DNA of 64,000 nt from Planctomycetota bacterium (GCA_026004615.1 BPJM01000003.1:62001-126000); one strand, 5' to 3'; positions 16,728 to 25,505 are shown, counted from the stretch's first letter. Made by a program: numbers and translations. Notes: generated from the sequence alone by a model not told the origin.

Positions 16728-19148
16728 TCAGCGCCCCTCGGCCACCGCCCGCCGCTCGGCGCGCGTGCGCCCGTCCTCGGGGAACGCGTTGAGGCCCTCC
16801 TGCTGGAACAGGTGGAACAGATCGGCGCGGGCCCCGGGGGCTGGCGCCTCGATCACGTCATCGGGCAGCACCGGCTCGATGCGGGCGCCGAGCTCGGATT
16901 GCCCGCGCACCAGGTTCTGCAGGTAGGCGGCCGCCTTGCGCTCGCCCGCGAAGTTCTCGTCCAGGAAGATGACCGGCCGCACGAAGACGTAGATCCGGCG
17001 CCGCTCCTTGGAGCGGCTGGTGCTGCCGAACAGATAGCCGAGCAGCGGGATGTCCCCGAGCAGCGGGATCTTGCGCCGCACCTCGCGCACCACCTCCTGC
17101 TCCAGGCCTCCGAACACGACATAGCTCTGGTTGGGCACCGTCACCACCCCGGTGTAGCTCCGCCGGTTGGACTCGGGGGGCGCGAGGGGGCTGGCCTGCT
17201 CGCCGAAGCTCTCGATGTCCAGCACGATATCGAGCGTCAGGTTGGTGCCGCTGGCGACGCGGGGGGTGATCTCCAGCGCCGAGATCGCGCGCGCGACGTC
17301 GAAGCCCTGGAAGGCGGAGACCGAGGTCGAGGTCGCGACCTGGAACGGCACCGCCTGCTCGATCTGGAAGACCGCGGTCTCGCCGTCGTTGGTCATGGCG
17401 AAGGGACTGGTGACCAGGTTGGCGTTGGACTCGCGTGCGAGCGCCTGGATGATCAGCGGGATGCGGTCGAAGCCGCCCTTGGTCAGCGCCGCGATCAGCC
17501 CGCCGCTGAGCAGCGAGCCGCCCGCCGCCGGATCGAGGTTGGGCAGCAGCTGGAGCGTGCTCGGGTCGGCCGGATCGACGCTCGGGGCGAGCAGCCCGAA
17601 GCTGCTGAACCCATGGCCGCGCAGGGGATTGGGGTTGCGGTGGGTCGAGGCGTCGTCGGTGTAGGCAGCATCGACCGCGAAGAACAGGTCGTCGGAGACC
17701 GAGACCTCCCAGACCTGCGCCTCGATCAGCACCCGCAGCCGCTTCTTGTCCAGCTCCTGCACCAGCGCCATGATCTGCTCGTAGTCGTCCGGTGCGGCCT
17801 GGATCAACAGCGAGTTGGTCTGCACATCGGGCACGATGCGGGTCTCGATCACGCCCTGGCCGGGGTTGAGCTCGGCCCCCGGGGGTGCGGCGCCGCCCGG
17901 CGCGGCGAGGGCGGGCCGGGCGGCCTGGCCCTGGGGCTGGTCCAGCCGCAGGCCCGAGAACCCCTGGCCGAAGCGGCCCGCGCCCAGGCCGGTGCGCGTG
18001 CTGCCGAGCCCGCTCAGCCCGCCGGTCCGGCCGCCCAGCCCGCCGCCCAACCGGTCGCGCCGGCTGGTGCGCCGGTCCTGCGAGGGGGTGAAGCTCGCGC
18101 CGCCGAACAGCGCGTTGAGCCGCTCGGCCAGCTCGGCCGCGTCGGCATTGATGCACTTGTAGATGTGGAAATGGCGCGGCGGCGGGGGGACCTTGACGTC
18201 CAGCTCGCGCACCAGCCGCTCCAGCGCCGCGATCTCCTCGGGTACCGCCAGGATGACCAGCTTGTTCGTGCGCACGTCCGCCACCACCTGGCCGGGGGGG
18301 GTGCCCTGGGTGCCGGGCAGCTGGCCCGGCGCGCGCCGGATCGGCTGCGGCTGTCCGGCCTGCTGGCCCGGGGCGGCAGCCGGCGCCGCCCCGGTCACCA
18401 GCGCCTGGTGCAGCGCGTTGACCAGCTGCGCCAGCTCGTCCGCCAGCGCGTAGTGCACCTGCACGATCTTGTAGGTCAGCTCCGGCACGGGGCTGTCCAG
18501 CCGCCGGCAGATATCCAGGTAGAAGTCCACCGCGTCCGACAGATCGGTGATCACGATCATCGGGGTGTTCGGCACCAGGAACACGTTGCCCACCCGCCGC
18601 GGATCCTGGCCCTGCATGACGCGGATCACGTTCTGGGCGCCGTTGGGATCGGCGTGCTGGAAGCTGTAGACCGCGGTGACGACCTGCGGTAGCTTGGGCG
18701 CGGCACCATCCTGCTCGACCAGCGGGGTGGGCATGCGCTTGCCCGACTGCGCGATCGAGCGGTCCATGTACGCCTCGAGAATCTGCCGCCCGTCGACCTC
18801 CTTGAACACCAGCTCGAAGCCGTAAAAGCGCAGGATCTGCACGAGCATGTAGAAGTTGAGCTCGGCCGAGGTGTAGAACTTGATGCGCTTCTTGGAGGTG
18901 GCGATCGCCTCGTCGATCACCACCACCTTGCCGAGCCGCTCGCCGATGTCGCGGATCAGCTCCTCGACCAGCACCTCGGTGCCGCCGGGCGGCACCCGCA
19001 GCAGCACCAGGTCGTCATAGGGCCGGCGGGCCGCCTCGTCCTGGGCTCGCGCTGCCCCCGGCGCCAGCAACGCCAGCGCCAGCAGCACTGCCGCCGCCCG
19101 GCACCGCCCGCGGCCGGTGTCCGCGCTTCCGCTCTCGCCGATCTGCAC
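16728..19148 (-). CDS. gspD: Type II secretion outer-membrane secretin GspD
   Basis: 806 residues from the GTG at 19148, which has GGAGG 6-7 nt upstream and yields a signal peptide ending in GAARA. Successive N-domains occupy about 40-420. They are interrupted by a Gln/Pro-rich insert near 265-290 and a Gly/Arg-rich insert near 375-440. The C-terminal secretin domain (about 490-760) contains VPFQVATSTSVSAFQGF and the VPLLGDIP-like signature IPLLGDIPLLGYLFG. It forms the outer-membrane channel. It is the first gene of the minus-strand T2SS operon, behind a near-consensus promoter. Confidence 0.93.
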   Translation of the reverse strand: MQIGESGSADTGRGRCRAAAVLLALALLAPGAARAQDEAARRPYDDLVLLRVPPGGTEVLVEELIRDIGERLGKVVVIDEAIATSKKRIKFYTSAELNFYMLVQILRFYGFELVFKEVDGRQILEAYMDRSIAQSGKRMPTPLVEQDGAAPKLPQVVTAVYSFQHADPNGAQNVIRVMQGQDPRRVGNVFLVPNTPMIVITDLSDAVDFYLDICRRLDSPVPELTYKIVQVHYALADELAQLVNALHQALVTGAAPAAAPGQQAGQPQPIRRAPGQLPGTQGTPPGQVVADVRTNKLVILAVPEEIAALERLVRELDVKVPPPPRHFHIYKCINADAAELAERLNALFGGASFTPSQDRRTSRRDRLGGGLGGRTGGLSGLGSTRTGLGAGRFGQGFSGLRLDQPQGQAARPALAAPGGAAPPGAELNPGQGVIETRIVPDVQTNSLLIQAAPDDYEQIMALVQELDKKRLRVLIEAQVWEVSVSDDLFFAVDAAYTDDASTHRNPNPLRGHGFSSFGLLAPSVDPADPSTLQLLPNLDPAAGGSLLSGGLIAALTKGGFDRIPLIIQALARESNANLVTSPFAMTNDGETAVFQIEQAVPFQVATSTSVSAFQGFDVARAISALEITPRVASGTNLTLDIVLDIESFGEQASPLAPPESNRRSYTGVVTVPNQSYVVFGGLEQEVVREVRRKIPLLGDIPLLGYLFGSTSRSKERRRIYVFVRPVIFLDENFAGERKAAAYLQNLVRGQSELGARIEPVLPDDVIEAPAPGARADLFHLFQQEGLNAFPEDGRTRAERRAVAEGR

Positions 19149-19188
19149 CGCTGACCTCCTCGCACCGCGCTTGCCCGCCGAGCGGGGC

Positions 19189-19217
19189 ACTATAGGAGAG
19201 CCGCCTGCGCCTGACAA
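19189..19217 (-). promoter_or_regulatory. Near-consensus sigma70 promoter of the gspD-J operon
   Basis: On the minus strand TTGTCA (19212-19217), exactly 17 bp, then TATAGT (19189-19194). Both boxes match 5 of 6 consensus bases. The start is expected near 19182, giving a ~34-nt leader before the GTG. Confidence 0.7.
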
Positions 19218-19423
19218 CGCCCTGGCGGCGCCCGGACACGCAACACGGACGCGCGCGGGCGGGCCGGGGTTCAGCGCGGCCGGCCGGCGCGCACCGCTAT
19301 GGCCGCGCGGGCAAGGGCTTGCCTCGCGGCCCGCCCGCAGCCCTCCGCCACCGCCACCGCCCGCGGTCCTGCCCGTCGCGGCCCCCGCCCGGGGCGGCCC
19401 CGCGCTTGTCGGAGGGCGATGCC

Positions 19424-19786
19424 ATGTTCTACGATCGGAGGGGCGGCCCCGGCGCGCGGGCCGCAGCCGGCGAACCCAGCGCGCCATCGAGGCGGGACAT
19501 GCGGGTGCGTTCGTTCGGATCGGCCGACGAGGGTAGCTGCTCCGAGCCCGAGCCGGCGCCGCTGCCCGCGGACGCGCTGCCGCTGCCCGCAGGGCTGGGC
19601 AGCGCGGCGGTGCTGCGGGCGCTGGAGCGCGAGGCGCTGGCCGCCGCCGCCCCGGAGCTCGAGCCCCGCCGGCGCGAGCGCATCCTGCGCGTGCGCGAGG
19701 AGGTGCGCCGCGGCCGGTATCTCACACCCGAGCGGCTCGCCATCGCGCTGGAGCGCGCGCTCGCCGCGTTGCGCCGCCGGCGCTGA
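19424..19786 (+). CDS. FlgM-like small protein (possible anti-sigma factor)
   Basis: 120 residues. The ATG at 19424 has GGAGGG 7 nt upstream. The N-terminal half is acidic and Pro/Ala-rich, probably disordered. The C-terminal ~40 residues (RERILRVREEV, RRGRYLTPERLAIALERAL) match the pattern of the FlgM C-terminal sigma28-binding helices (R.IR..I..G.Y..d...iA..ll). No flagellar gene is in the window, so it may regulate another sigma factor or only share the motif. It is divergent from gspD and upstream of the actin locus. Confidence 0.5.
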   Translation: MFYDRRGGPGARAAAGEPSAPSRRDMRVRSFGSADEGSCSEPEPAPLPADALPLPAGLGSAAVLRALEREALAAAAPELEPRRRERILRVREEVRRGRYLTPERLAIALERALAALRRRR

Positions 19787-20034
19787 GTCCCCCGGGCCGG
19801 GGGCGCGTCGGCTCGTGGCCCCGGCCCGGCGGCGTCCGATAACGCAGCTGCAGGCTCGGCCAGCGCGTGTTCCACGCGCGAGGGGTGCGCTCGCAACCCG
19901 CTCTGTTGCTTGTGGATAGGGCGATCCCCGCGCGGGGTAGTGAAGGATTTATCGGCCGCTGGTCGATGGAGAGTGGTAGAGGGCGCGGTCGCGGGCGGCC
20001 GGCGCTCTCCGAATCCCGAGAGGAGACCAGGGCC
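19787..20034 (+). other. 248-bp intergenic region before the actin locus
   Basis: It holds a 5-bp C/G hairpin right after the FlgM-like gene (19789-19803), a 12-nt perfect palindrome CCCCGCGCGGGG (19926-19937) and an AT-richer patch (about 19900-19975). No convincing -35/-10 pair was found, but the patch is the likeliest promoter or operator site for the actin genes. Confidence 0.35.
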
Positions 20035-21393
20035 GTGGCGGAGAAGACGACGAGCCTGTACCAGGGCGCGGTGCCGGTGGGCGGCGAGCTGGGGACCTCG
20101 ACCTCCAAGTTCTGCGTGGACGACAAGGTGGTCATGTTCTCCAGCGTCGTCGGCGATGCGCTCACCCCCATCCTGGAGGAGAACTGGCGGCGCATGAACC
20201 GCTCGCGCGACCGCCGCTGGATCCGCAACCTCGCGATCTGGGACGAGCGCCGCGGGGAGTGGCGGTACGTCGGTGCCATGACGCGCTCGAGCGAGACCCC
20301 CAACTGGTTCACCGAGCGCGGGCTGGTGCAGAACATGGACGACGCCTATCTGGCGCTGCAGGCGGGGCTGTTCCTGCTCGATCAGGAGCGGCGCCAGGCG
20401 GGCAAGCCGCCGCTGAGCAAGGTCGGCATGGGCTTCGGGATTCCGGTCAAGGCGGGCGAGAACGCCGCGGACGAGTTCTTCAGCTACCTCGGCACCCGCC
20501 TGGACAAGACGGCCGACGGCTCGTTCATGACGATCCGCGCCAAGAACGTCGCCACCGGCGAGGAGGTGACGACCCGGCTGCAGCTGGCCTTCATCGCGAT
20601 CCAGTTCCAGGGCTACGGCGCCTACATGGCGCTGTTGTTCGGCAAGTACGGCATGAAGCTGTTCAACACCTATGTGATCGACATCGGGCATGGCACCTGG
20701 ATCAAGCTGCCGGTGGTCGACAACGAGGTCGACATGCTGCTGGCGGACTCGATCCCCTTCGGCATGCACACGATCACCGAGAACATCTCGCGGGTGATCT
20801 TCGAGAAGTCGCGCCAGCGCTACCGCATCCCCGAGCAGCGCATCATGGAGAAGCTGCCGCGCGGAGAATCCCGCATCGAGGTGCCGGGGGAGGGGATCTT
20901 CGACTTCCGCCCGGTGCTCGAGAGCGAGGTCGCCGAGCTGGTGGACAAGGTGCTGGTGCGGGTGCGCCAGGACCTGGGGGAGCTGTCGCGGCGAGGCAAG
21001 TTCATCGACTACTTCGCGGTGGTCGGCGGCGGTGCGCCGCTGGTCTTCGAGCAGATCAAGCGCGGCATCCAGCGCTACTACGACTGGAGCGACGAGGTGG
21101 CCGAGGCGCGCGTGGTCCAGGTGGAAGCGATCGGCGTCTCCCCGCGCGTGATCAACTCGGTCGGTTTCATGTTGCTGGCGCGCGACCAGATCGCCATCGA
21201 GCTGGGTCAGCCGGTGGAGCCGGGATTTGCGGTCAGCGAGCTGATCACCGATGAGCTGCTCGGCGAGCCGCGCGATGTGCGGGCGAGTGGCGGCGCGGCC
21301 GCCCGCCCGAGCCCCCCGCCGCCCGCGCGTGCCGAGCGGCAGCCGCGGCCGGCGGAGCCCGCCGCCGAGCGCAAACCCGCGGCGGTCAAGTAG
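20035..21393 (+). CDS. ParM-like actin-fold ATPase 1 (ALP1)
   Basis: 452 residues. The GTG at 20035 follows AGGAG by 9 nt. Actin-superfamily motifs are visible: phosphate-1 ELGTSTSKF (18-26), phosphate-2 VIDIGHGTW (214-222, with D216, G218, G220, T221) and adenosine VVGGGAP (329-335). In phosphate-1 the usual Asp is Glu18. The core extends to about 400, followed by a Pro/Ala/Arg-rich tail (about 415-452). The closest general look is ParM/StbA or archaeal Ta0583-type actins that form filaments. It is the first gene of a locus with a coiled-coil protein and a second actin-like protein, so a cytoskeletal or DNA/organelle-positioning role is inferred. Confidence 0.8.
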   Translation: MAEKTTSLYQGAVPVGGELGTSTSKFCVDDKVVMFSSVVGDALTPILEENWRRMNRSRDRRWIRNLAIWDERRGEWRYVGAMTRSSETPNWFTERGLVQNMDDAYLALQAGLFLLDQERRQAGKPPLSKVGMGFGIPVKAGENAADEFFSYLGTRLDKTADGSFMTIRAKNVATGEEVTTRLQLAFIAIQFQGYGAYMALLFGKYGMKLFNTYVIDIGHGTWIKLPVVDNEVDMLLADSIPFGMHTITENISRVIFEKSRQRYRIPEQRIMEKLPRGESRIEVPGEGIFDFRPVLESEVAELVDKVLVRVRQDLGELSRRGKFIDYFAVVGGGAPLVFEQIKRGIQRYYDWSDEVAEARVVQVEAIGVSPRVINSVGFMLLARDQIAIELGQPVEPGFAVSELITDELLGEPRDVRASGGAAARPSPPPPARAERQPRPAEPAAERKPAAVK

Positions 21394-21510
21394 CGACCGG
21401 TGGCGGGCGCGCCCGCGGCCCGGGGTGCGCCCGCCGGGCGCCCAGCGCCCGCGCCCGGCCGGCAGGCGCGGTGCCGCACGGGCCCAGGGCCGGCTGGAGG
21501 GCAGCTGCCG

Positions 21511-22737
21511 ATGCCCGGACCGGATGCGAGACGGCCTGCGGAGCCGCGCCGCCGTCCCCGTTCCGCCGCCCGCCGCAGACCTGCCGGGCCGAGCCCGCCC
21601 GCCGAGCCCGACGTGCAGGCAGAGGGGATCGCGGGCGGCGGGACGCGCCGGCCGGCCGCCGCCGCGGCGGCGCCGACGATCGAACGCCCCGGGGCCGCGG
21701 CGGCGCTGTCGCTGCACGCCGCGCATGGCGGTGCGCGCTCGGGGCGGGCGGCGCGCGAGGCGGCGCAGGTCGAGCGGCTGCTGGAGCTGGTGGACGCCGA
21801 GCTGGGCTGCGGCAAGGACGCCGCGCTGCTCAAGGCGTTGCACCTGTACCTGCGGCTGGCGCGGCTGGCGCGCGCGCGCGCGACCGATCCCGCCACCCTG
21901 GTCGCGCAGGCGCTCGGCGCCGAGGAGCGGCTGGCCGAGCGGGAGCGAGAGCTGGAGCAGACCCGCCGCAAGCTGCGCCGCGCGCGCCAGCTGGCGCGGG
22001 TGCGCGCGCGGCTGCCGCTCGAGCGGCTGTTCGGCGCCTCCGGCGCCGCGCGCGGCCAGGGCGCCGAAGGCGAGGGGAGCGAGTGGCGGCGCGAGCGGCG
22101 CGCGCTCGAGCTGGAGCTGGACCGGCTGCGGCACGAGATGGCCGAGATGCGGCTGGAGGCGATCCGGCGGCTGGGCGAGCAGGGCAGCCCGGGCGCGCTG
22201 TGGGCCGCCGCTCCCTGGATGCCGCTTGCCCTCGCGGCGGGGGCGGCGGGCGGCGCCCCGCCGCCCCCGGCGCCTACGCCGGCCGGCCTGCAGGGCAGCG
22301 GTCCCCGTTGCGGGCCGAGCCCGGTGGAGATCTTCCGCCGCTGGCGCGCGGCGGCGGCCGCACGGGCGCAGCGCCCCCCCGCCGCCGGGCCCAGCGGCGC
22401 TGCGGCCGGCCAGCCACAGGCTGGGGCGCCGGGCGCGGAGCCACCGCCGCCGCGCGCCGCGCCTGCCGAGCCGGCCGCCGCCGTGCCCGGCGCCGCCGAG
22501 CGCATCGCCGAGCTGGCCGCTGCCGCAAGTGCGGCGCCGCGCGGCGGCGCGGACGAGCCGGCAGCGGTGCAGCCGCTCGCCTCCTCGCGGCTGCCGCGCC
22601 CGCCGGCGCGCTGCCCCGGCGCCGAGCTCGAGCAGCCGGCCCCGCTGCCCCCGGCTCGGCAGCCGCCCGAGCCGAGCCCGGAGGGGCGGGCCGCGTACAC
22701 CGAGCACCGCGTCAAGCTGCCGAAGATCACCTTCTGA
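21511..22737 (+). CDS. Coiled-coil, Pro/Ala-rich linker protein between the two actin-like genes
   Basis: 408 residues from the ATG at 21511, which has GGAGG 10 nt upstream; the frame is open from a GTG at 21400. A basic disordered N-terminus (about 1-75) is followed by a helical domain (about 78-135, with LLELVDAELGCGKDAALLKAL) and charged coiled coils (about 137-172 and 190-222). A Pro/Ala-rich region (about 225-385) follows, then a conserved-looking C-terminal tip (YTEHRVKLPKITF). No family was recognised. Long disorder with a defined C-terminal peptide is typical of adaptors that tether filaments. The name and function are inference. Confidence 0.65.
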   Translation: MPGPDARRPAEPRRRPRSAARRRPAGPSPPAEPDVQAEGIAGGGTRRPAAAAAAPTIERPGAAAALSLHAAHGGARSGRAAREAAQVERLLELVDAELGCGKDAALLKALHLYLRLARLARARATDPATLVAQALGAEERLAERERELEQTRRKLRRARQLARVRARLPLERLFGASGAARGQGAEGEGSEWRRERRALELELDRLRHEMAEMRLEAIRRLGEQGSPGALWAAAPWMPLALAAGAAGGAPPPPAPTPAGLQGSGPRCGPSPVEIFRRWRAAAAARAQRPPAAGPSGAAAGQPQAGAPGAEPPPPRAAPAEPAAAVPGAAERIAELAAAASAAPRGGADEPAAVQPLASSRLPRPPARCPGAELEQPAPLPPARQPPEPSPEGRAAYTEHRVKLPKITF

Positions 22738-22827
22738 GGCGGGCGCGCGGCCCCGGGGCACGGCCCTGCGCCCCGGCCGGCAGCGGCGCCCCGGGACCGG
22801 AGCGAGCACCAGGACCGGGAGCGGGCG

Positions 22828-23946
22828 GTGGTTGCGGGTGGCGAGCACCTCTGGGGCCGCGAGCGGCTGATCCTGCTCGATGTGGGCGAGCTGCGTACCC
22901 GCGCCGCCGGCTACGACGTGACGGGCGGGGGGCTGCGCCCGCTCGGCTACCTGGTCATGGAGAGCGCCGCGGCGCCCGGCGAGCTGCCCGCGCGCGCCGG
23001 GGCGCGCCGCGGCCTGGATGCGGCGGTGGTGGCGGGCCGGCGCGAGCCGCCGCCGGTGATCGGCCACCCCGAGGGGCAGGCCCACGCACCGCTGCTCGTG
23101 GGCGCACCGGCCGCCACGCTCGGCGGCTACGAGGCGACGCTGGCCGGCGGTGCGAGCGCCGCCAAGGTGCTGGCGGTGCTGCACGCCGCGCTGTTTCCCT
23201 TCGTGCGCACCGGCGACCGGGTGCACCTGGTGCTGGTCGACGGGCCGAGTGCAGTGGCCGACCGGCTGCGCAGTGGGCCGGGGCGCTGGCAGGAGCAGCC
23301 GGTGGTGTTGCGCGGCTTCGAGCCGGCGAGCGGCGAGCTCCAGCCGCGGGCGGTGCGCTGCAACGCCCGGACGCTGGCGGCCGGAGAGCTCTTCCTCGAA
23401 CTCATGTGCGCGCGCGGCTGGCTCAGCGAGGCCGGCCCGCCGGCGCTGGTGCTCGATCTCGGCCACCGCACCTCGCGCCTGTACCTGCTGGAGGCCTCCC
23501 AGGGCCTGCTCGACCTGGAGATCATCCCGCACGGCGGGGTGCGGTTGCTGGAGCACGCGCGCCGCTATGCGGCGCAGCGCGGCTGGCAGACCGGCGGCGA
23601 CGTGGCGCTGCTGCGCCAGCTCGCGCAGGGCACCGAGATGCTGAGCTTCGGCGGCATGAGCTTCGTGACCCGGCAGTTCTTCACCTCGCCGCTGGAGGAC
23701 CTGGCCAAGGCGCTCGCCGCCGGGCTGGCCGAGCGGCTGCGCCGGCACGGCGAGCGGGGTGGCCGCTGGCCGGGAGCGCTGCTGGTGGCGGGCGGCGGCG
23801 CGCGCACGCTCGCGCCCATGATCGGCGAGCGGCTCGCCGCGCGCCGGCTCGGCATCGCCGAGGTGCGGCCGCTGGAGGAGCACCCCTGCCCGCAGCTGGC
23901 CGGCGCCCTCGCCATGCTCGAGCGGCTGGCCGCGGCGCCGCACTAG
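22828..23946 (+). CDS. Divergent actin-fold protein 2 (ALP2)
   Basis: 372 residues. The GTG at 22828 has GGGAG 6 nt upstream. Degenerate actin motifs are present: phosphate-1 LLDVGELRT (16-24, with D18 and G20 but no Lys), phosphate-2 LVLDLGHRTS (207-216) and adenosine LLVAGGGAR (318-326). The presence of phosphate-2 and adenosine motifs supports the fold, while the weak phosphate-1 loop suggests altered ATP turnover. It may be a second filament subunit or a non-polymerising regulator of ALP1. It shares strand and spacing with ALP1 and the coiled-coil gene. Confidence 0.68.
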   Translation: MVAGGEHLWGRERLILLDVGELRTRAAGYDVTGGGLRPLGYLVMESAAAPGELPARAGARRGLDAAVVAGRREPPPVIGHPEGQAHAPLLVGAPAATLGGYEATLAGGASAAKVLAVLHAALFPFVRTGDRVHLVLVDGPSAVADRLRSGPGRWQEQPVVLRGFEPASGELQPRAVRCNARTLAAGELFLELMCARGWLSEAGPPALVLDLGHRTSRLYLLEASQGLLDLEIIPHGGVRLLEHARRYAAQRGWQTGGDVALLRQLAQGTEMLSFGGMSFVTRQFFTSPLEDLAKALAAGLAERLRRHGERGGRWPGALLVAGGGARTLAPMIGERLAARRLGIAEVRPLEEHPCPQLAGALAMLERLAAAPH

Positions 23947-24024
23947 CCCGCCGCCGGTGGCGGCGGCGCACCGCGGCGCGGTACACTCCGCACAGCGGCG
24001 GGAGCGAGGGGAGGAAGCACCGCC

Positions 24025-24594
24025 ATGCAGCAGCTGCCCGAGGAGCCGGACAGCCGGGCGGGGGGCTGCCTGCTGGCGGGGGCGGCGGCGGCCATGCTCC
24101 TCGGCATGGTGGTGCTCGGCCTGCGGGCGGCGGGCCTGCCGCTGCCGGTGCAGCTGACGCTGCCCGCGCAGTGGCTGGTCGCGCTCGGGCTCGGCGGGGT
24201 GGCGCTCTGGATCTGGCTCTATGCGCGGCCGGCTCCGCTCGAGTGGGCGCGCTGCCGGCTCGAGGCCGAGCCGAGCCCGGCGCGGCGCGGCGCGCCGCTG
24301 CGGCTGCGGCTGGTGCTCGAACCGGTGCGGGACGCGGTGATCGAGCAGGGGCTGTGGCTCGGAGTCGAGTGCGAGGTGGGAGCGGAGAGGGTGTGGCTGC
24401 GCCGGATCCGCGTGCCCGGCCCGCACCCGCTGCGCGCGGACTGCGAGAGCGTCTTCGAGGCCACGATCGCGCTCCCGGCCGAGCTGCCGCCGAGCACCAG
24501 CGGCGGGGGGCAGGCAGAGCCCGTGCACTATCGCTGTCTGGCCGAGGCGCCGGAGCTGGGCTCGCCGCGCCGCTGGTCGCTGGCGGTGCGATGA
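24025..24594 (+). CDS. Two-helix membrane protein, 189 residues, unknown
   Basis: The ATG is preceded by a purine-rich GAGGGGAGGAAG. Two membrane segments (about 13-37 and 47-67) are followed by a cytoplasmic or periplasmic beta-rich domain (about 70-189) with paired cysteines (C125, C145). No family was recognised. A TACACT box at 23982 could start its own transcript with a ~30-nt leader. It could anchor the actin/coiled-coil system to the membrane, but only proximity suggests this; it is equally close to the RNase III gene. Confidence 0.55.
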   Translation: MQQLPEEPDSRAGGCLLAGAAAAMLLGMVVLGLRAAGLPLPVQLTLPAQWLVALGLGGVALWIWLYARPAPLEWARCRLEAEPSPARRGAPLRLRLVLEPVRDAVIEQGLWLGVECEVGAERVWLRRIRVPGPHPLRADCESVFEATIALPAELPPSTSGGGQAEPVHYRCLAEAPELGSPRRWSLAVR

Positions 24595-24619
24595 GGCGGC
24601 GCAGGGGGGGTGGCAGGCG

Positions 24620-25480
24620 ATGGAGCCCAGCAGCCGGGGCGGTGGCAGCGGCGGCGCGCCCGCGCCGGGAGCGGAGCCCTGCCCGGAGGCAGCGCAGCCC
24701 GGCCGTGAACCGCACGGCGAGCCGGGCTGGCTGCAGCAGGTCGAGGGCCGGCTCGGTTACCGCTTCGCCGCGCCGGCGCTCGTGCGCCAGGCGTTCACGC
24801 ACCGCTCGGTGCGCGCCAGCGGCGGGCCCAGCAACGAGCGGCTGGAGTTCCTGGGCGATGCCGTGCTCGGGCTGCTGGTCGCCGAGGAGCTGTATCGCCG
24901 CTATCCCGACTGGCCGGAGGGCGAGCTGACGCGCGTGCGCTCGGTGGTGGTCAGCGCCCCGGTGCTGGCGCGGGCGCTGCAGCGGCTGGGGCTGGTCGAG
25001 GCCATCCGGCTCGGCAAGAGCCTGCGCTGGCGCGGGCGGCTGCCACCCTCGCTGCTCGCCTGTGTGTTCGAGGCGCTGCTGGGGGCGATCTATCTGGACG
25101 GCGGCCTGGAGCCTGCCCGCCGGTTGCTCGAGCGCGCGCTCGCCGGCGAGATCGAGGCCGCGGCGCGCCGGCGGTGCGAGCTCAACTGGAAGTCGCTGCT
25201 GCAGCAGCTGGCGCAACGCGATCTCGGCGAGCTGCCGCGCTACCGGCTGCTCGCGGCCAGCGGCCCCGAGCACGAGCGGTGCTTCGAGGTGGTGGCGCTG
25301 CTGGGCGAGCGCGAGTTCGGGCGCGGGCGCGGCCGCACCAAGAAGGCGGCCGAGCAGGCGGCGGCGGAGGCGACGCTGCGCCGGCTGCTCGGCCCGCGGC
25401 TGGAGGAGCTGCGCTCCGGGGTGCTGCCCCCGCTCGCACCAGCGCCCGGCACCGCGCCGCCGCCCGCCGAGAAGGGCTGA
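24620..25480 (+). CDS. rnc: Ribonuclease III
   Basis: 286 residues. An N-terminal Gly/Pro extension of ~38 residues is followed by the RNase III domain (about 38-185) with signature NERLEFLGDAVLG (from about 72) and the second acidic cluster FEALLGAIYLDGG. The dsRNA-binding domain (about 190-258) ends in KKAAEQAAAEATLRRLL. The C-terminal tail is Pro-rich. It processes rRNA precursors and structured mRNAs. It lies 25 nt after the membrane-protein gene. Confidence 0.95.
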   Translation: MEPSSRGGGSGGAPAPGAEPCPEAAQPGREPHGEPGWLQQVEGRLGYRFAAPALVRQAFTHRSVRASGGPSNERLEFLGDAVLGLLVAEELYRRYPDWPEGELTRVRSVVVSAPVLARALQRLGLVEAIRLGKSLRWRGRLPPSLLACVFEALLGAIYLDGGLEPARRLLERALAGEIEAAARRRCELNWKSLLQQLAQRDLGELPRYRLLAASGPEHERCFEVVALLGEREFGRGRGRTKKAAEQAAAEATLRRLLGPRLEELRSGVLPPLAPAPGTAPPPAEKG

Positions 25481-25505
25481 GCCGCCGGGCGGGCGCAGGC
25501 TCCGC

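Noticed and set aside
22828..23946. ALP2 as a glycerol kinase/hydantoinase-type sugar kinase
   Set aside because: These also have the actin-like fold, but ALP2 lacks their substrate motifs and the length (372 residues) and neighbours fit an actin-like protein better.
19429..24528. A 1,699-codon open frame on the - strand
   Set aside because: It runs antisense through the FlgM-like gene, both actin-like genes and the coiled-coil gene; the composition is typical shadow sequence.
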